A stretch of 43,148 nt of DNA, taken from assembly GCA_964408945.1 (NCBI GenBank), contig CAYPBJ010000019.1:1-43148 (forward strand). The letters are read 5' to 3'. The stretch is from VMCP01 sp964408945. GTDB lineage: Bacteria > Bacteroidota > Bacteroidia > NS11-12g > UBA955. The notes below the pieces were generated by a model. It was not told the DNA's origin and did no database searches. It was given only the letters and a program-made list of their open reading frames with translations. Positions within the stretch are counted from its first letter, which is position 1, and every line of letters starts with the position of its first letter. This document shows positions 35,670 through 43,148 of the stretch, piece after piece. The position numbers and the translations under genes are program-made.

Positions 35670-36549
35670 TTAACGGCGACTTTTTAAATTCCTTTTTAAG
35701 GGACGATGAGTCTGAATTCCTCCATTCTTCCTTTGTTTTATAAATAGAAGTTGATATTGCTTCAAATCGCGGTTCACTGTGTGGTTCGGAAAATCGGTTC
35801 CAAGGGCAAACATCTTGGCAGATATCACATCCAAAGAGCCAATCTTTTCGCCATTCATTTTCCTGTTCGGTGAGGTTTGTTTTTTTCTCAATGGTAAGAT
35901 ACGAAATGCACTTGTTGGAATCTATAACTCCATCCATTACAATGGCTTGCGTGGGACATGCGTCAATGCAAGCAGTGCAATTCCCGCAATGATCAGTAAC
36001 GGGTTGGTCGGATTCTAGGTCTATATTGACGAGTATTTCAGCTAAAAAGAAAAAACTACCAGTACCTTTTCTAAGAATTAATGAGTTCTTTCCAATCCAA
36101 CCAATTCCAGCAAGTTGAGCCCATTGTCTTTCCATGATGGGTGCTGAATCCACAAAACAACGGCCTTCCACTTGAGCATGAATAGACTGGATAAAATGCA
36201 AGAGTTCGGCACATTTATCTTTAACTACATAATGATAATCTTCGCCTAAGGCATATTTAGCTATTTTAAAGGCATCTGAAGTTTGTTGTTGACGGGGGAA
36301 ATAGTTGTAAGCCAGGCTGATTACCGTTTTGCAGCCAGGCTCCAATAATTGCGGATCCAAACGCATTTCTTGGTTTCTTTCCATGTAAGACATTTCCCCT
36401 TGAAAGCCCTTTGAAAGCCAACTTTGAAAAGTAGGTTCGTGCTCTGCGAGCTTTCTTGCTTTGGCAAATCCACAAGCCAGAAATCCTAATTCGTGTGCTT
36501 TTGCTTTGATTTGGGATTCTAGGTCTGATACTTTTGGCTCGTGGAACAT
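35635..36549 (-). CDS. queG: Epoxyqueuosine reductase
   Basis: This cobalamin- and Fe-S-dependent enzyme makes queuosine in tRNA from epoxyqueuosine. It has 304 residues, near the length of the shorter Bacteroidota form. The B12-binding N-terminal half has VISLAYNYFP, KYALGEDYHYVVKDK and GIGWIGKNSLIL. Two 4Fe-4S motifs follow: CGNCTACIDACPTQAI (about 189-204) and FGCDICQDVCPWNRF (about 240-254). The C-terminus (KKSPLIRSKPWLEIPE) departs from the usual R-x-K-x-x-G-L-x-R-N ending and lies in the 35-bp overlap with the histidine kinase. It is the last gene of the ligA operon. Confidence 0.92.
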   Translation of the reverse strand: MFHEPKVSDLESQIKAKAHELGFLACGFAKARKLAEHEPTFQSWLSKGFQGEMSYMERNQEMRLDPQLLEPGCKTVISLAYNYFPRQQQTSDAFKIAKYALGEDYHYVVKDKCAELLHFIQSIHAQVEGRCFVDSAPIMERQWAQLAGIGWIGKNSLILRKGTGSFFFLAEILVNIDLESDQPVTDHCGNCTACIDACPTQAIVMDGVIDSNKCISYLTIEKKTNLTEQENEWRKDWLFGCDICQDVCPWNRFSEPHSEPRFEAISTSIYKTKEEWRNSDSSSLKKEFKKSPLIRSKPWLEIPE

Positions 36550-36566
36550 AGAGGAGCGCTCTTAGT

Positions 36567-37586
36567 TTAAAATAAGGAATTGCCTTGCTTTGGAATTTTA
36601 CCCAAATGAGTAAATGCTTTGTGCGTTGCTTCTCGTCCTCTTGCCGTGCGTTGCAGATATCCTTCTTGGATTAAAAAGGGTTCGTAAACTTCTTCAATAG
36701 TTCCAGAGTCCTCGCCAACGGCGGTAGCAATGGTTCCTAGTCCCACAGGTCCACCCTTGAATTTATCAATGATGGTAGTGAGTATTCGATTATCCATTTC
36801 ATCCAAACCATTTGCATCAACATTTAGGGCATTGAGGGCGAATTGTGATATATCCAAATCAATGGTTCCATCACCCTTAATCTGAGCAAAGTCACGGGTT
36901 CTTCTTAAAAGTGCATTGGCAATACGCGGAGTACCTCTGCTTCTGCGGGCAATTTCATAAGATGCTTCTTCGTGAATAGGTGTTTGTAAGATATTCGAAC
37001 TACGGGTAACAATTTGTGTCAAGACCTCAGCAGTATAATACTGCAAGCGGCAATTGATACCAAATCGAGCCCTCAAAGGAGAAGTCAATAAACCACTTCG
37101 TGTGGTTGCACCTATCAATGTAAAAGGAGCCAATTCTATTTGTACACTTCTTGCGTTTGGCCCTGTATCAATCATGATATCAATTCGGTAATCTTCCATT
37201 GCCGAGTAAAGGTATTCCTCAACCACAGGACTTAAACGGTGAATTTCATCAATGAAAAGAACATCGCCTTTTTGCAAATTCGTGAGCAGACCTGCGAGAT
37301 CACCGGGCTTTTCCAATACTGGGCCGCTAGTGATTTTCATGGAGCTCCCCATTTCATTGGCAACAATGTGCGAAAGGGTGGTTTTACCAAGTCCCGGAGG
37401 TCCGTGAAGTAAAATATGATCTAAGGCTTCACCTCTTAACTTGGCCGCTTGTACAAAGATTTTTAAATTCTCTAAAATCCCTTCTTGACCCGTGAAATCA
37501 TCAAACTCAGATGGGCGCAAAACCTTTTCAATGTCGTTGTCGGACTTGCTCAGATGGTCTTTGTTGGGATTTAAATTCGGGTTCAT
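36567..37586 (-). CDS. ruvB: Holliday junction branch-migration ATPase RuvB
   Basis: This AAA+ motor moves Holliday junctions with RuvA and RuvC. It has 339 residues. Walker A is GPPGLGKTT (62-70), Walker B is VLFIDEIHRLSP, sensor 1 lies in TLIGATTRSGLLTSPLRARFG (with the arginine finger region), and the C-terminal winged helix ends FLIQEGYLQRTARGREAT. The ATG overlaps the dapA stop by 4 nt. ruvA and ruvC are not in the window. The extra N-terminal Asn/Pro/Lys residues are common in Bacteroidota. Confidence 0.97.
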   Translation of the reverse strand: MNPNLNPNKDHLSKSDNDIEKVLRPSEFDDFTGQEGILENLKIFVQAAKLRGEALDHILLHGPPGLGKTTLSHIVANEMGSSMKITSGPVLEKPGDLAGLLTNLQKGDVLFIDEIHRLSPVVEEYLYSAMEDYRIDIMIDTGPNARSVQIELAPFTLIGATTRSGLLTSPLRARFGINCRLQYYTAEVLTQIVTRSSNILQTPIHEEASYEIARRSRGTPRIANALLRRTRDFAQIKGDGTIDLDISQFALNALNVDANGLDEMDNRILTTIIDKFKGGPVGLGTIATAVGEDSGTIEEVYEPFLIQEGYLQRTARGREATHKAFTHLGKIPKQGNSLF

Positions 37587-38449
37587 CGTATCAACTTACG
37601 TAGTTTTTGTTCCACTTGAGGGTTAACACCGTATAACGGCGGACGAACGGTTGTTTCGCACAGCCCCATTTCGTTCAGCATGACTTTTATTCCGCCGGGA
37701 CTTCCATCGGCAAAAATTTCAACGGCTGCTTCTAACAAGGGATAGTGCATATAACGTGCGGCCACTAAATTGCCGTTCAAGGCAGTTTGAACCATACCTG
37801 AAAATTCTTTTGGGAACGCGTGATTTATTACTGATATCACTCCTTGAGCGCCGGCAGCAATTAGAGGAAAAGTCAATGCATCATCACCACTAATGACCAT
37901 GAAATCAGAGGTTTTACAAGCAATGATTTTCATGATTTGCTCCATATTACCAGAGGCTTCTTTCGTAGCAACAATATTTGGATGCAATCCAAGTCTCAAT
38001 TGGGTGTCTGCCGTCATGTTCGATCCTGTTCTACCCGGAACGTTATAGATGATGATGGGCAATGGACTATCGTCTGCTAAAGTTTTATAATGTCTGTAAA
38101 TACCCTCCTGGTTGGGTTTGTTGTAGTAGGGGCTCACCGATAAAATGGCACAAAATCCGTTCAAGTCAGTGTTTTGAAATTCATCGTGTACTCTCGCGGT
38201 ATCATTTCCACCTATGCCTAAAACTAAGGGTAATCTGCCTGCATTGGCAGACTTGATGCAATCAATAACTTGACGTTTTTCGTCTTTGCTTAAAGTGGCA
38301 CTTTCTCCGGTGGTTCCAAGTACTACAAAATAATTGGTGCCGTTTTCTATTTGGTGATTAACAATGGCTTCAAGTGCATTAAAATCAATGCTATAATCAG
38401 ATTTAAATGGGGTGATTAAGGCTGTGCCGGTACCTATTAATTCTTTCAT
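37583..38449 (-). CDS. dapA: 4-Hydroxy-tetrahydrodipicolinate synthase
   Basis: It condenses pyruvate and aspartate semialdehyde, the first step of lysine and diaminopimelate synthesis. It has 288 residues. The TIM barrel shows GTTGES (45-50), the catalytic Tyr135 in YNVPGRTG and the Schiff-base Lys163 in VATKEASGNMEQ. GDDALTFPLIAAGAQGVISV follows. It lies 5 nt from the upstream DUF6913-like gene and overlaps ruvB by 4 nt, so it is in the same minus-strand operon. Confidence 0.95.
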   Translation of the reverse strand: MKELIGTGTALITPFKSDYSIDFNALEAIVNHQIENGTNYFVVLGTTGESATLSKDEKRQVIDCIKSANAGRLPLVLGIGGNDTARVHDEFQNTDLNGFCAILSVSPYYNKPNQEGIYRHYKTLADDSPLPIIIYNVPGRTGSNMTADTQLRLGLHPNIVATKEASGNMEQIMKIIACKTSDFMVISGDDALTFPLIAAGAQGVISVINHAFPKEFSGMVQTALNGNLVAARYMHYPLLEAAVEIFADGSPGGIKVMLNEMGLCETTVRPPLYGVNPQVEQKLRKLIR

Positions 38450-38454
38450 GGGTG

Positions 38455-39000
38455 TTATGTTAAATGAGAAAAGAATTCTCGAATTTGTTTTAAATATTCA
38501 TTGAGGTTATCAGGAGTGCTTTTCAGCAAAATAGAATAATCGTTCTTGTAAATGGTCTGATATGGGGTAATCTTGAAATAGGCCTTGCTGAGTTTGCCTA
38601 AAGCAAGTTCATGATATCCAGGCACTGAATTCAGATTGATAAACAACTCCGATGGCAAAGATGCTGCCATTAGGGCTTTTTCTGATTTTGGATATCCGTA
38701 CCCAGAAAAGTCCTTTAAAATCAGGTGGATTTCGTCTGCAGGTGTTCCTTCAGCCACTGTTTTTGGGTCTTTCGTGGGATATAAAAAAACCAAGGTGCTT
38801 TCAATTCCGAGGCTCTTTAAATAGGCTTTAAAATTCAAAATTTCCGTTTGATTTCTTTGCCATAAATGCAAGCCCAAAAAGATAACTGCTCGTTTAACAT
38901 CCTTAAAAGATGACAACGGTTTGGGTTTACTCGCGTTCTTAGTCTTTAATTTCAATAAAGACAATTTAAGGGAACTCAATTTTACCTCGTTTTGTTGCAT
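38455..39000 (-). CDS. DUF6913-like protein of unknown function
   Basis: The protein has 181 residues and no signal peptide or membrane helix. The N-terminus is basic (LKLSLLKLKTKNASKPKP). The core has AVIFLGLHLWQRNQTEILNFK, then FLYPTKD and IHLILKDFSGYGYPKS. The C-terminal part shows LPSELFINLNSVPGYHELALG followed by RIREFF-like ending residues QIREFFSHLT. The layout and the position directly before dapA agree with Bacteroidota proteins labelled DUF6913, which I recall being found next to dapA and ligA. No enzymatic motif is seen. Confidence 0.65.
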   Translation of the reverse strand: MQQNEVKLSSLKLSLLKLKTKNASKPKPLSSFKDVKRAVIFLGLHLWQRNQTEILNFKAYLKSLGIESTLVFLYPTKDPKTVAEGTPADEIHLILKDFSGYGYPKSEKALMAASLPSELFINLNSVPGYHELALGKLSKAYFKITPYQTIYKNDYSILLKSTPDNLNEYLKQIREFFSHLT

Positions 39001-39058
39001 TTTTTAATTCTCTACTTTAGTCGCCTCTAGTTCTTGATATTTTGATTGTTGCCTCAAT

Positions 39059-41071
39059 TTAGTTAATGGATGAGTCAATCATTTTAATCAATTCATCTTC
39101 CGAAATCAAAGGTACACCCAATTTTTCAGCTTTTTCGAGTTTCGAGGGACCAATGCCCGATCCTGCAATCAAATAATCTGTTTTGGAAGTTACCCCCGAA
39201 GCCATTTTTCCGCCATGACTTTCAACCATTTCTTTGAGTTCGTCACGGGAGTATTTTTCGAATACGCCAGAAATCACAAAAGATTTTCCGTTCAAAGAAT
39301 GTCCCTTTTTTTCTGCAATTACCGCCTCAAAAATGAGTCCAGCATTTTTCAATTTTTGAACTTCAGCAATATGGTCTGTTTGTCTGAAATAAGCATAAAC
39401 GGTTTCTGCTATTCGTTGTCCAATTTCATCAACGGCTATCAATTCCTCTACCGATGCTTGAGCCAAATTGTCAATATTCACAAAAGCTTGAGTCAGTTTT
39501 TTAGCAACGGTTTCTCCTACATACCTGATGCCCATCCCAAACAATACCCTTTCAAAAGGTTGTATTTTGCTATTTTCAATGCCTTCTACAATGTTTCGAG
39601 CACTTTTTTCACCCATTCGTTCTAGGTTTAGCAAATTTTCCATGGTCAATCTGTAAAAATCAGAAGGCTTGCGAACCAAGTTGTTGCGATAAAGTGTTTC
39701 GCACAGTTCGCTTCCTACCGATTGAATATCCATGGCCTTTCGACCTATGAAATGTTCCAATTTACCAACCACCTGAGGTGGACAATGGTCTTCATTTGGG
39801 CAGTAATGTTGTGCTTCGCTCTCTTGTCTTGTGAGTTCACTTCCGCATTCAGGGCAATGAGTGATATACGCTTGAGGTGGAATGTCTTTTGGTCTCAAAG
39901 CCAAATCAACACCCACAATTTTAGGAATGATTTCGCCCCCTTTTTCTACAAAAACAGTATCTCCAACACGAATATCCAATCGAGACATTTCATTAGCATT
40001 GTGCAAGGAAGCTCGTTTCACGGTGGTTCCCAAAAGTTGAACAGGCTGAAGCTCGGCAACAGGTGTGATAGCACCGGTTCTGCCAACCTGATAGGTGATT
40101 CCGAGCAGTTTGGTACTCGCAGTCTCCGTTTGAAACTTGTAAGCTATTGCCCAACGCGGAGTTTTTGCTGTGAAGCCCAATTCTTCCTGCAATCTTTTTG
40201 AATTGACCTTAATTACAACACCATCGGTATCGAACGACAAATCATGTCTTTTATTGTCCCATTCATGCAGAAAATCAACGACTTGATCTATTCCTATACA
40301 GGTTTTTGAAGTTCCTGGCACTGGAAGTCCCCAAGAACCAGCAGCCTCAATGCTATCTGAATGTGCTGAAAAGGTATTTTGATCTTCGTAAAGTTGATAC
40401 AAAAAGATATCGAGAGGGCGTTTCGCTACTTCATTAGAATCTTTGATTTTTAGGGATCCAGAGGCCACGTTTCGCGGATTGGCATACGTGGGTTCTCCTG
40501 CTTGGATTCGCTGTTCATTGAGTCGTTCAAAGCCTTTTTTGTGCATAAAAATTTCACCGCGCACTTCAAAACTTGGCAGAAAATTCCCTTTAAGCTTTTT
40601 AGGGATGTTTCTGATGGTTTTTACGTTTTCGGTAACAATATCACCCTGAATTCCATCACCCCTGGTTACCGCTTTCACGAGTTCTCCATTTTCATAGAAC
40701 ACGGAAATAGCCAAGCCGTCAATTTTAAGTTCGCAAACGTATTCAATCTCATTTAAACCTGTTGAATTTCTTACCCTCTCGTCAAATTCTCTCAACTCAT
40801 CTTCGTTGTAGGTATTTCCCAACGAGAGCATGGCTCGTTTGTGTTTTTCGGTTATAAACCCATCAATGGTTTGTCCACCAACTTTCTGTGTGGGAGAATC
40901 AGCCAATTTGAACTCAGGGAATTGATTTTCAAGGTATTCCAGTTCTTTCAGTAGTTGGTCAAACTCAAAATCTGAGATGCTGGGCTCAGCCAACACGTAA
41001 TAACGGTAGTTGTGCAATTGCAGCTCATTTGACAGATTTTCAATGCGTTGTTTCGCTTCAGACAGATTCAT
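39059..41071 (-). CDS. ligA: NAD-dependent DNA ligase
   Basis: This replicative ligase seals nicks using NAD. It has 670 residues, the family length. The adenylated lysine is Lys116 in CELKIDGLAISV. Domain Ia holds NYRYYVLAEPSISDFEFDQL. The OB fold includes VGRTGAITPVAELQPVQLLGTTV. The zinc finger shows CPECGSELTRQESEAQHYCP and C again. Helix-hairpin-helix repeats follow (LERMGEKSARNIVEGI), and the BRCT domain ends the protein (SLNGKSFVISGVFEKYSRDE). It heads the operon ligA, DUF6913, dapA, ruvB, queG, and diverges from the SlyD-like gene across 95 nt. Confidence 0.97.
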   Translation of the reverse strand: MNLSEAKQRIENLSNELQLHNYRYYVLAEPSISDFEFDQLLKELEYLENQFPEFKLADSPTQKVGGQTIDGFITEKHKRAMLSLGNTYNEDELREFDERVRNSTGLNEIEYVCELKIDGLAISVFYENGELVKAVTRGDGIQGDIVTENVKTIRNIPKKLKGNFLPSFEVRGEIFMHKKGFERLNEQRIQAGEPTYANPRNVASGSLKIKDSNEVAKRPLDIFLYQLYEDQNTFSAHSDSIEAAGSWGLPVPGTSKTCIGIDQVVDFLHEWDNKRHDLSFDTDGVVIKVNSKRLQEELGFTAKTPRWAIAYKFQTETASTKLLGITYQVGRTGAITPVAELQPVQLLGTTVKRASLHNANEMSRLDIRVGDTVFVEKGGEIIPKIVGVDLALRPKDIPPQAYITHCPECGSELTRQESEAQHYCPNEDHCPPQVVGKLEHFIGRKAMDIQSVGSELCETLYRNNLVRKPSDFYRLTMENLLNLERMGEKSARNIVEGIENSKIQPFERVLFGMGIRYVGETVAKKLTQAFVNIDNLAQASVEELIAVDEIGQRIAETVYAYFRQTDHIAEVQKLKNAGLIFEAVIAEKKGHSLNGKSFVISGVFEKYSRDELKEMVESHGGKMASGVTSKTDYLIAGSGIGPSKLEKAEKLGVPLISEDELIKMIDSSIN

Positions 41072-41166
41072 TTTATGGATTCGAAACTAATCGATTTTAT
41101 GCACAATTTAAGTCCTTTTGATTCACAATTTATGGATATCTCAACAGATTTTCAGTTCTTCGAATC

Positions 41167-41673
41167 ATGGACGCTAAAATCATCGCACCCAATCGTGTTG
41201 TCAGTTTGGCATACGAACTTATGCTAAGCAACGGAGAGTTGGCTGACTCAGCCACTGCCGAGCACCCTTTGTTATTTATTCACGGTATCGGACAAACCCT
41301 CCCAGCTTTTGACGACCAATTGAACGGACTTAGCGTTGGTGCTGAGTTTTCATTTACATTGAGTGCTGAAGACGGTTATGGCGTTTCAGATCCTAATTAT
41401 TTATTGGAACTCCCAAAGTCTATTTTTGCGGGTCCAGACGTTCCCGAAGATCTTCTTCAAATTGGCGCGGTACTTCCTATGCAAGACCAAGAGGGCAATC
41501 CATTAGACGGTAAAGTTGTTGAAATTGGCGATGAAACTGTTAAGATGGATTTTAATCATCCCCTAGCGGGGGAAGCTTTGAGCTTCTCAGGTGTCGTAAT
41601 TGATGTACGCGAAGCCACCGAAGAAGAACTTGATCACGGTCACGTTCACGGTCCCGGCGGGCATCATCATTAA
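41167..41673 (+). CDS. SlyD-like FKBP peptidyl-prolyl isomerase
   Basis: This cytoplasmic prolyl isomerase and chaperone has 168 residues. The FKBP part starts VVSLAYELMLSNGELADSAT and continues PLLFIHGIGQTLPAFDDQLNGLSVG; the insert-in-flap domain is residues about 75-130 (YLLELPKSIFAG to KMDFNHPLAGEALSF). The C-terminus is His-rich (DHGHVHGPGGHHH), as in SlyD metal-binding tails used for nickel. The stop codon's last base is the first base of heptamer array D. The start at 41167 gives the expected N-terminus. The specific metal or client is unknown. Confidence 0.9.
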   Translation: MDAKIIAPNRVVSLAYELMLSNGELADSATAEHPLLFIHGIGQTLPAFDDQLNGLSVGAEFSFTLSAEDGYGVSDPNYLLELPKSIFAGPDVPEDLLQIGAVLPMQDQEGNPLDGKVVEIGDETVKMDFNHPLAGEALSFSGVVIDVREATEEELDHGHVHGPGGHHH

Positions 41674-41749
41674 TTACCGGGTGCCGGGAACCAGGTGTCG
41701 GGTGCCGGGTGTCCGGTGCCGGGTACCAGGTACCAGGTACCGAGTACGT
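41673..41749. repeat. Heptamer array D, single-type arm
   Basis: Eleven heptamers in perfect register: ATTACCG, GGTGCCG, GGAACCA, GGTGTCG, GGTGCCG, GGTGTCC, GGTGCCG, GGTACCA twice, GGTACCG and AGTACGT. It has only the GGTNNCR dialect. It lies between two plus-strand genes, starts at the final base of the SlyD-like stop and ends 14 nt before the ATG of the transporter gene. No second arm of the GACYAYR type is present, in line with the absence of a convergent gene. Confidence 0.9.
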
Positions 41750-41763
41750 CATTTTGTTGATTA

Positions 41764-42567
41764 ATGCTCAAATCTACTTTTCATATTGCAAAAATGGATT
41801 GCCCCTCGGAAGAGCAATTGATTCGAATGTCTCTCGAGGGCACTCCTTGCATTCTGAAGTTGGATTTTGATATCGCCAATAGGAGGCTTGCAGTCTTTCA
41901 TGATTGTCAAGAAATTAATGATGTCACTCAAAAGTTGATGAGTCTTAGTCTTGGCGCCACTTTGATTCAATCGGAAGTTATTGTAGCTTCTGATATCCCA
42001 AGAGATGATTCTACCAATTCTCAAAAAGATAGAAATCTTTTGATTAAGGTTTTGATTATCAATGCCTCTTTTTTTCTGATTGAATCTATTTGGGGATGGA
42101 TTTCTAATTCTATGGGATTAATTTCTGATGGATTGGATATGTTAGCTGACGCATTGGTGTATTCATTGGCTCTTTCTGCGGTTGGAAAAGTAGCCTCATT
42201 CAAGAAAAAGGTTTCAAGATGGGCGGGTGGCTTGCAGCTGGTTTTAGCCATTTTGGGGTTGTTTGAAGTTCTCCGAAGGGCATTTTATCATGATGATTTA
42301 CCTGAGTTTCAATGGATGATTTTGGTTTCCAGTTTTGCACTAATGGGTAATTTAGCTTCACTTTATTTGCTTCGAAAGAGTCAAAATTCAGAAGCTCACA
42401 TCAAGGCGTCTTTGATTTTTACTTCAAACGATGTTTTGGCAAATCTAGGGGTCATTTTGGCCGGTATTTTAGTTTTACTTACAGAGTCATTATTGCCCGA
42501 TTTAATTATAGGTTTCATCGTTTTTGGAATGGTTCTCAGAGGGGCGTTTCAAATTTTGAAGTTATAA
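41764..42567 (+). CDS. CDF-like cation transporter with N-terminal HMA-like domain
   Basis: The protein has 267 residues. Residues about 1-75 resemble a heavy-metal-associated domain (TFHIAKMDCPSEEQLIRMSL), but only one Cys of the usual CxxC is kept (MDCPSEE). Then come six predicted transmembrane helices. Helix 2 carries SMGLISDGLDMLADALVY with acidic residues at the CDF metal-site positions, and helix 5 reads SLIFTSNDVLANLGVILAG. The C-terminal cytoplasmic domain of CDF exporters is missing. Zinc or a related metal is the likely substrate, inferred from family only. It is 17 nt upstream of the DCC-family gene. Confidence 0.75.
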   Translation: MLKSTFHIAKMDCPSEEQLIRMSLEGTPCILKLDFDIANRRLAVFHDCQEINDVTQKLMSLSLGATLIQSEVIVASDIPRDDSTNSQKDRNLLIKVLIINASFFLIESIWGWISNSMGLISDGLDMLADALVYSLALSAVGKVASFKKKVSRWAGGLQLVLAILGLFEVLRRAFYHDDLPEFQWMILVSSFALMGNLASLYLLRKSQNSEAHIKASLIFTSNDVLANLGVILAGILVLLTESLLPDLIIGFIVFGMVLRGAFQILKL

Positions 42568-42584
42568 TCGTAACTTTAAATCCG

Positions 42585-42965
42585 ATGAATCTTTCTGTAC
42601 CAAATACCAAACGGGTAATTTATTTTGATGGTATTTGCAACCTGTGCAATTTCTGGATTCGATGGGTTCGCCGATTTGACAAAAACAAAGTTTTCCAATT
42701 TCAGTCTCTTCAATTGGCCAATCAAGAAGGAATTCTGCAGGGTGAAGTTTTGGAAATGGACTCTGTTGTTTATTCAATAGACGGAAAACTTCACTTTGAA
42801 TCGGATGCGATTTTAAGAATCATCTATGACTTGGGAGGCAAATTCCGATTTTTATATTTTTTCTTGAGATTATTCCCTCGCTTTTTAAGACAAGCAACAT
42901 ACAAATTCATTGCTCGTAATAGATATCGATTTTTCGGGACGTGTGAGTTGGATGGTACCAGGTAG
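42585..42965 (+). CDS. DCC-family (DUF393) thiol-oxidoreductase-like protein, C-terminus cut by repeat
   Basis: The protein has 126 residues. The family motif DGxCxLC is present as YFDGICNLCNFWIRWVRRFD (residues about 13-32), followed by VFQFQSLQ and YSIDGKLHFESDAILRIIYDLGG. The C-terminal YKFIARNRYRFFG is typical, but family members continue with a Cys and a PTPE..RF-type ending. Here the protein ends TCELDGTR. Those last codons and the TAG stop (42963-42965) are made of heptamer units GGTACCA and GGTAGTG. I infer that the repeat array truncated the gene. A TAACTTTA promoter-like element lies at 42571-42578. The function of DCC proteins is not established. Confidence 0.8.
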   Translation: MNLSVPNTKRVIYFDGICNLCNFWIRWVRRFDKNKVFQFQSLQLANQEGILQGEVLEMDSVVYSIDGKLHFESDAILRIIYDLGGKFRFLYFFLRLFPRFLRQATYKFIARNRYRFFGTCELDGTR

Positions 42966-43148
42966 TGGGTAGCGGGTACCAGGTACCAGGTACCAGGTAC
43001 CAGGTTTCGGGTTTCGGGTAGCGGGTAGCGGGTCACTCGTCTTTAGTCGCTTGCCCTTGACACTAGCCTACATACAACATACTACATACCACGGACTACG
43101 GACTACAGACTACAGACTACAGACTACAGACTACGGACTACAGACTAC
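42954..43148. repeat. Heptamer array E, two dialects, open at the window end
   Basis: At least 27 units in one 7-nt register. 42954-43030 is GGTNNCR type: GGTACCA several times, GGTAGTG, GGTAGCG and GGTTTCG twice. 43031-43079 is degenerate but keeps the phase. 43080 onward is GACTACA/GACTACG type and continues past the window. The first two units encode the end and stop codon of the DCC-family gene. The order of dialects is the same as in array C. Confidence 0.93.

Noticed and set aside
35670..35891. Frameshift in queG restoring a canonical C-terminus
   Set aside because: Another frame holds a basic KRNLKSRR-like stretch, but the annotated frame stays open to a stop and keeps KKSPLIRSK near the family position. 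A sequencing error cannot be shown from one sequence.
41552..41752. Minus-strand protein over array D
   Set aside because: Its N-terminal part is heptamer repeat and the rest is antisense of the SlyD-like gene.
42824..43036. Minus-strand protein with repeated YLVPGTW
   Set aside because: It is the translation of heptamer array E and the antisense of the DCC gene, not a gene.

Overview
The window looks like a draft chromosome segment of a low-GC member of the Bacteroidota, most likely Flavobacteriales. The reasons are TAnnTTTG-type promoters close to start codons and no obvious Shine-Dalgarno sequences. Further support comes from Bacteroidota-typical families (DUF3078, DUF5606, DUF6913, M3 oligoendopeptidase), a class II HMG-CoA reductase mevalonate operon with a GYDIA-type GHMP kinase, and a 100-N scaffold gap. 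I see no prophage, insertion sequence, CRISPR array, tRNA or rRNA. Almost every gene is housekeeping.

Layout. 30-4633: prfC, a gap-truncated DUF3078 outer-membrane-type gene behind sucC (minus strand), and divergent lolD. 4822-5940: CsgG-like lipoprotein-type gene (minus). 6056-14264 (plus): HTH protein, RecQ, two glycosyltransferases and a long TPR protein. 14273-15175: membrane-anchored coiled-coil protein (minus). 15242-17124 (plus): rfbC, tryptophan 2,3-dioxygenase and MazG-like protein. 17168-25914 (plus): a very tight operon, fni, mvaA, GYDIA kinase, mvaD, mevalonate kinase, UbiA prenyltransferase, priA. It covers HMG-CoA to IPP/DMAPP plus a prenyl acceptor enzyme. 25943-27067: hppD. 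27311-31065 (minus): small unknown protein, DUF5606, M3 peptidase, PIG-V-like membrane protein. 31096-35669 (plus): hldD and a 1203-residue multi-pass histidine kinase. 35635-41071 (minus): ligA, DUF6913, dapA, ruvB, queG. 41167-42965 (plus): SlyD-like PPIase, CDF-like transporter, DCC-family protein.

The most unusual content is a set of five heptanucleotide-repeat arrays (1611, 4629, 27071, 41673, 42954 to the window end). Each begins within a few bases of a stop codon or supplies the stop codon itself. The arrays keep an exact 7-nt register (35 units at 27071-27315, no slips) while unit sequence varies. Two unit dialects (GGTNNCR and GACYAYR) share a GRYNNYR pattern. Each arm is oriented so that TAG/TGA codons lie on the strand of the gene that runs into it. 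Where two genes converge there are two arms of opposite polarity. They look like a 3'-end-associated repeat family, reminiscent of but different in sequence from the cyanobacterial STRR heptamers. One array has apparently cut off the C-terminus of the DCC-family gene, and the scaffold gap starts in another array.
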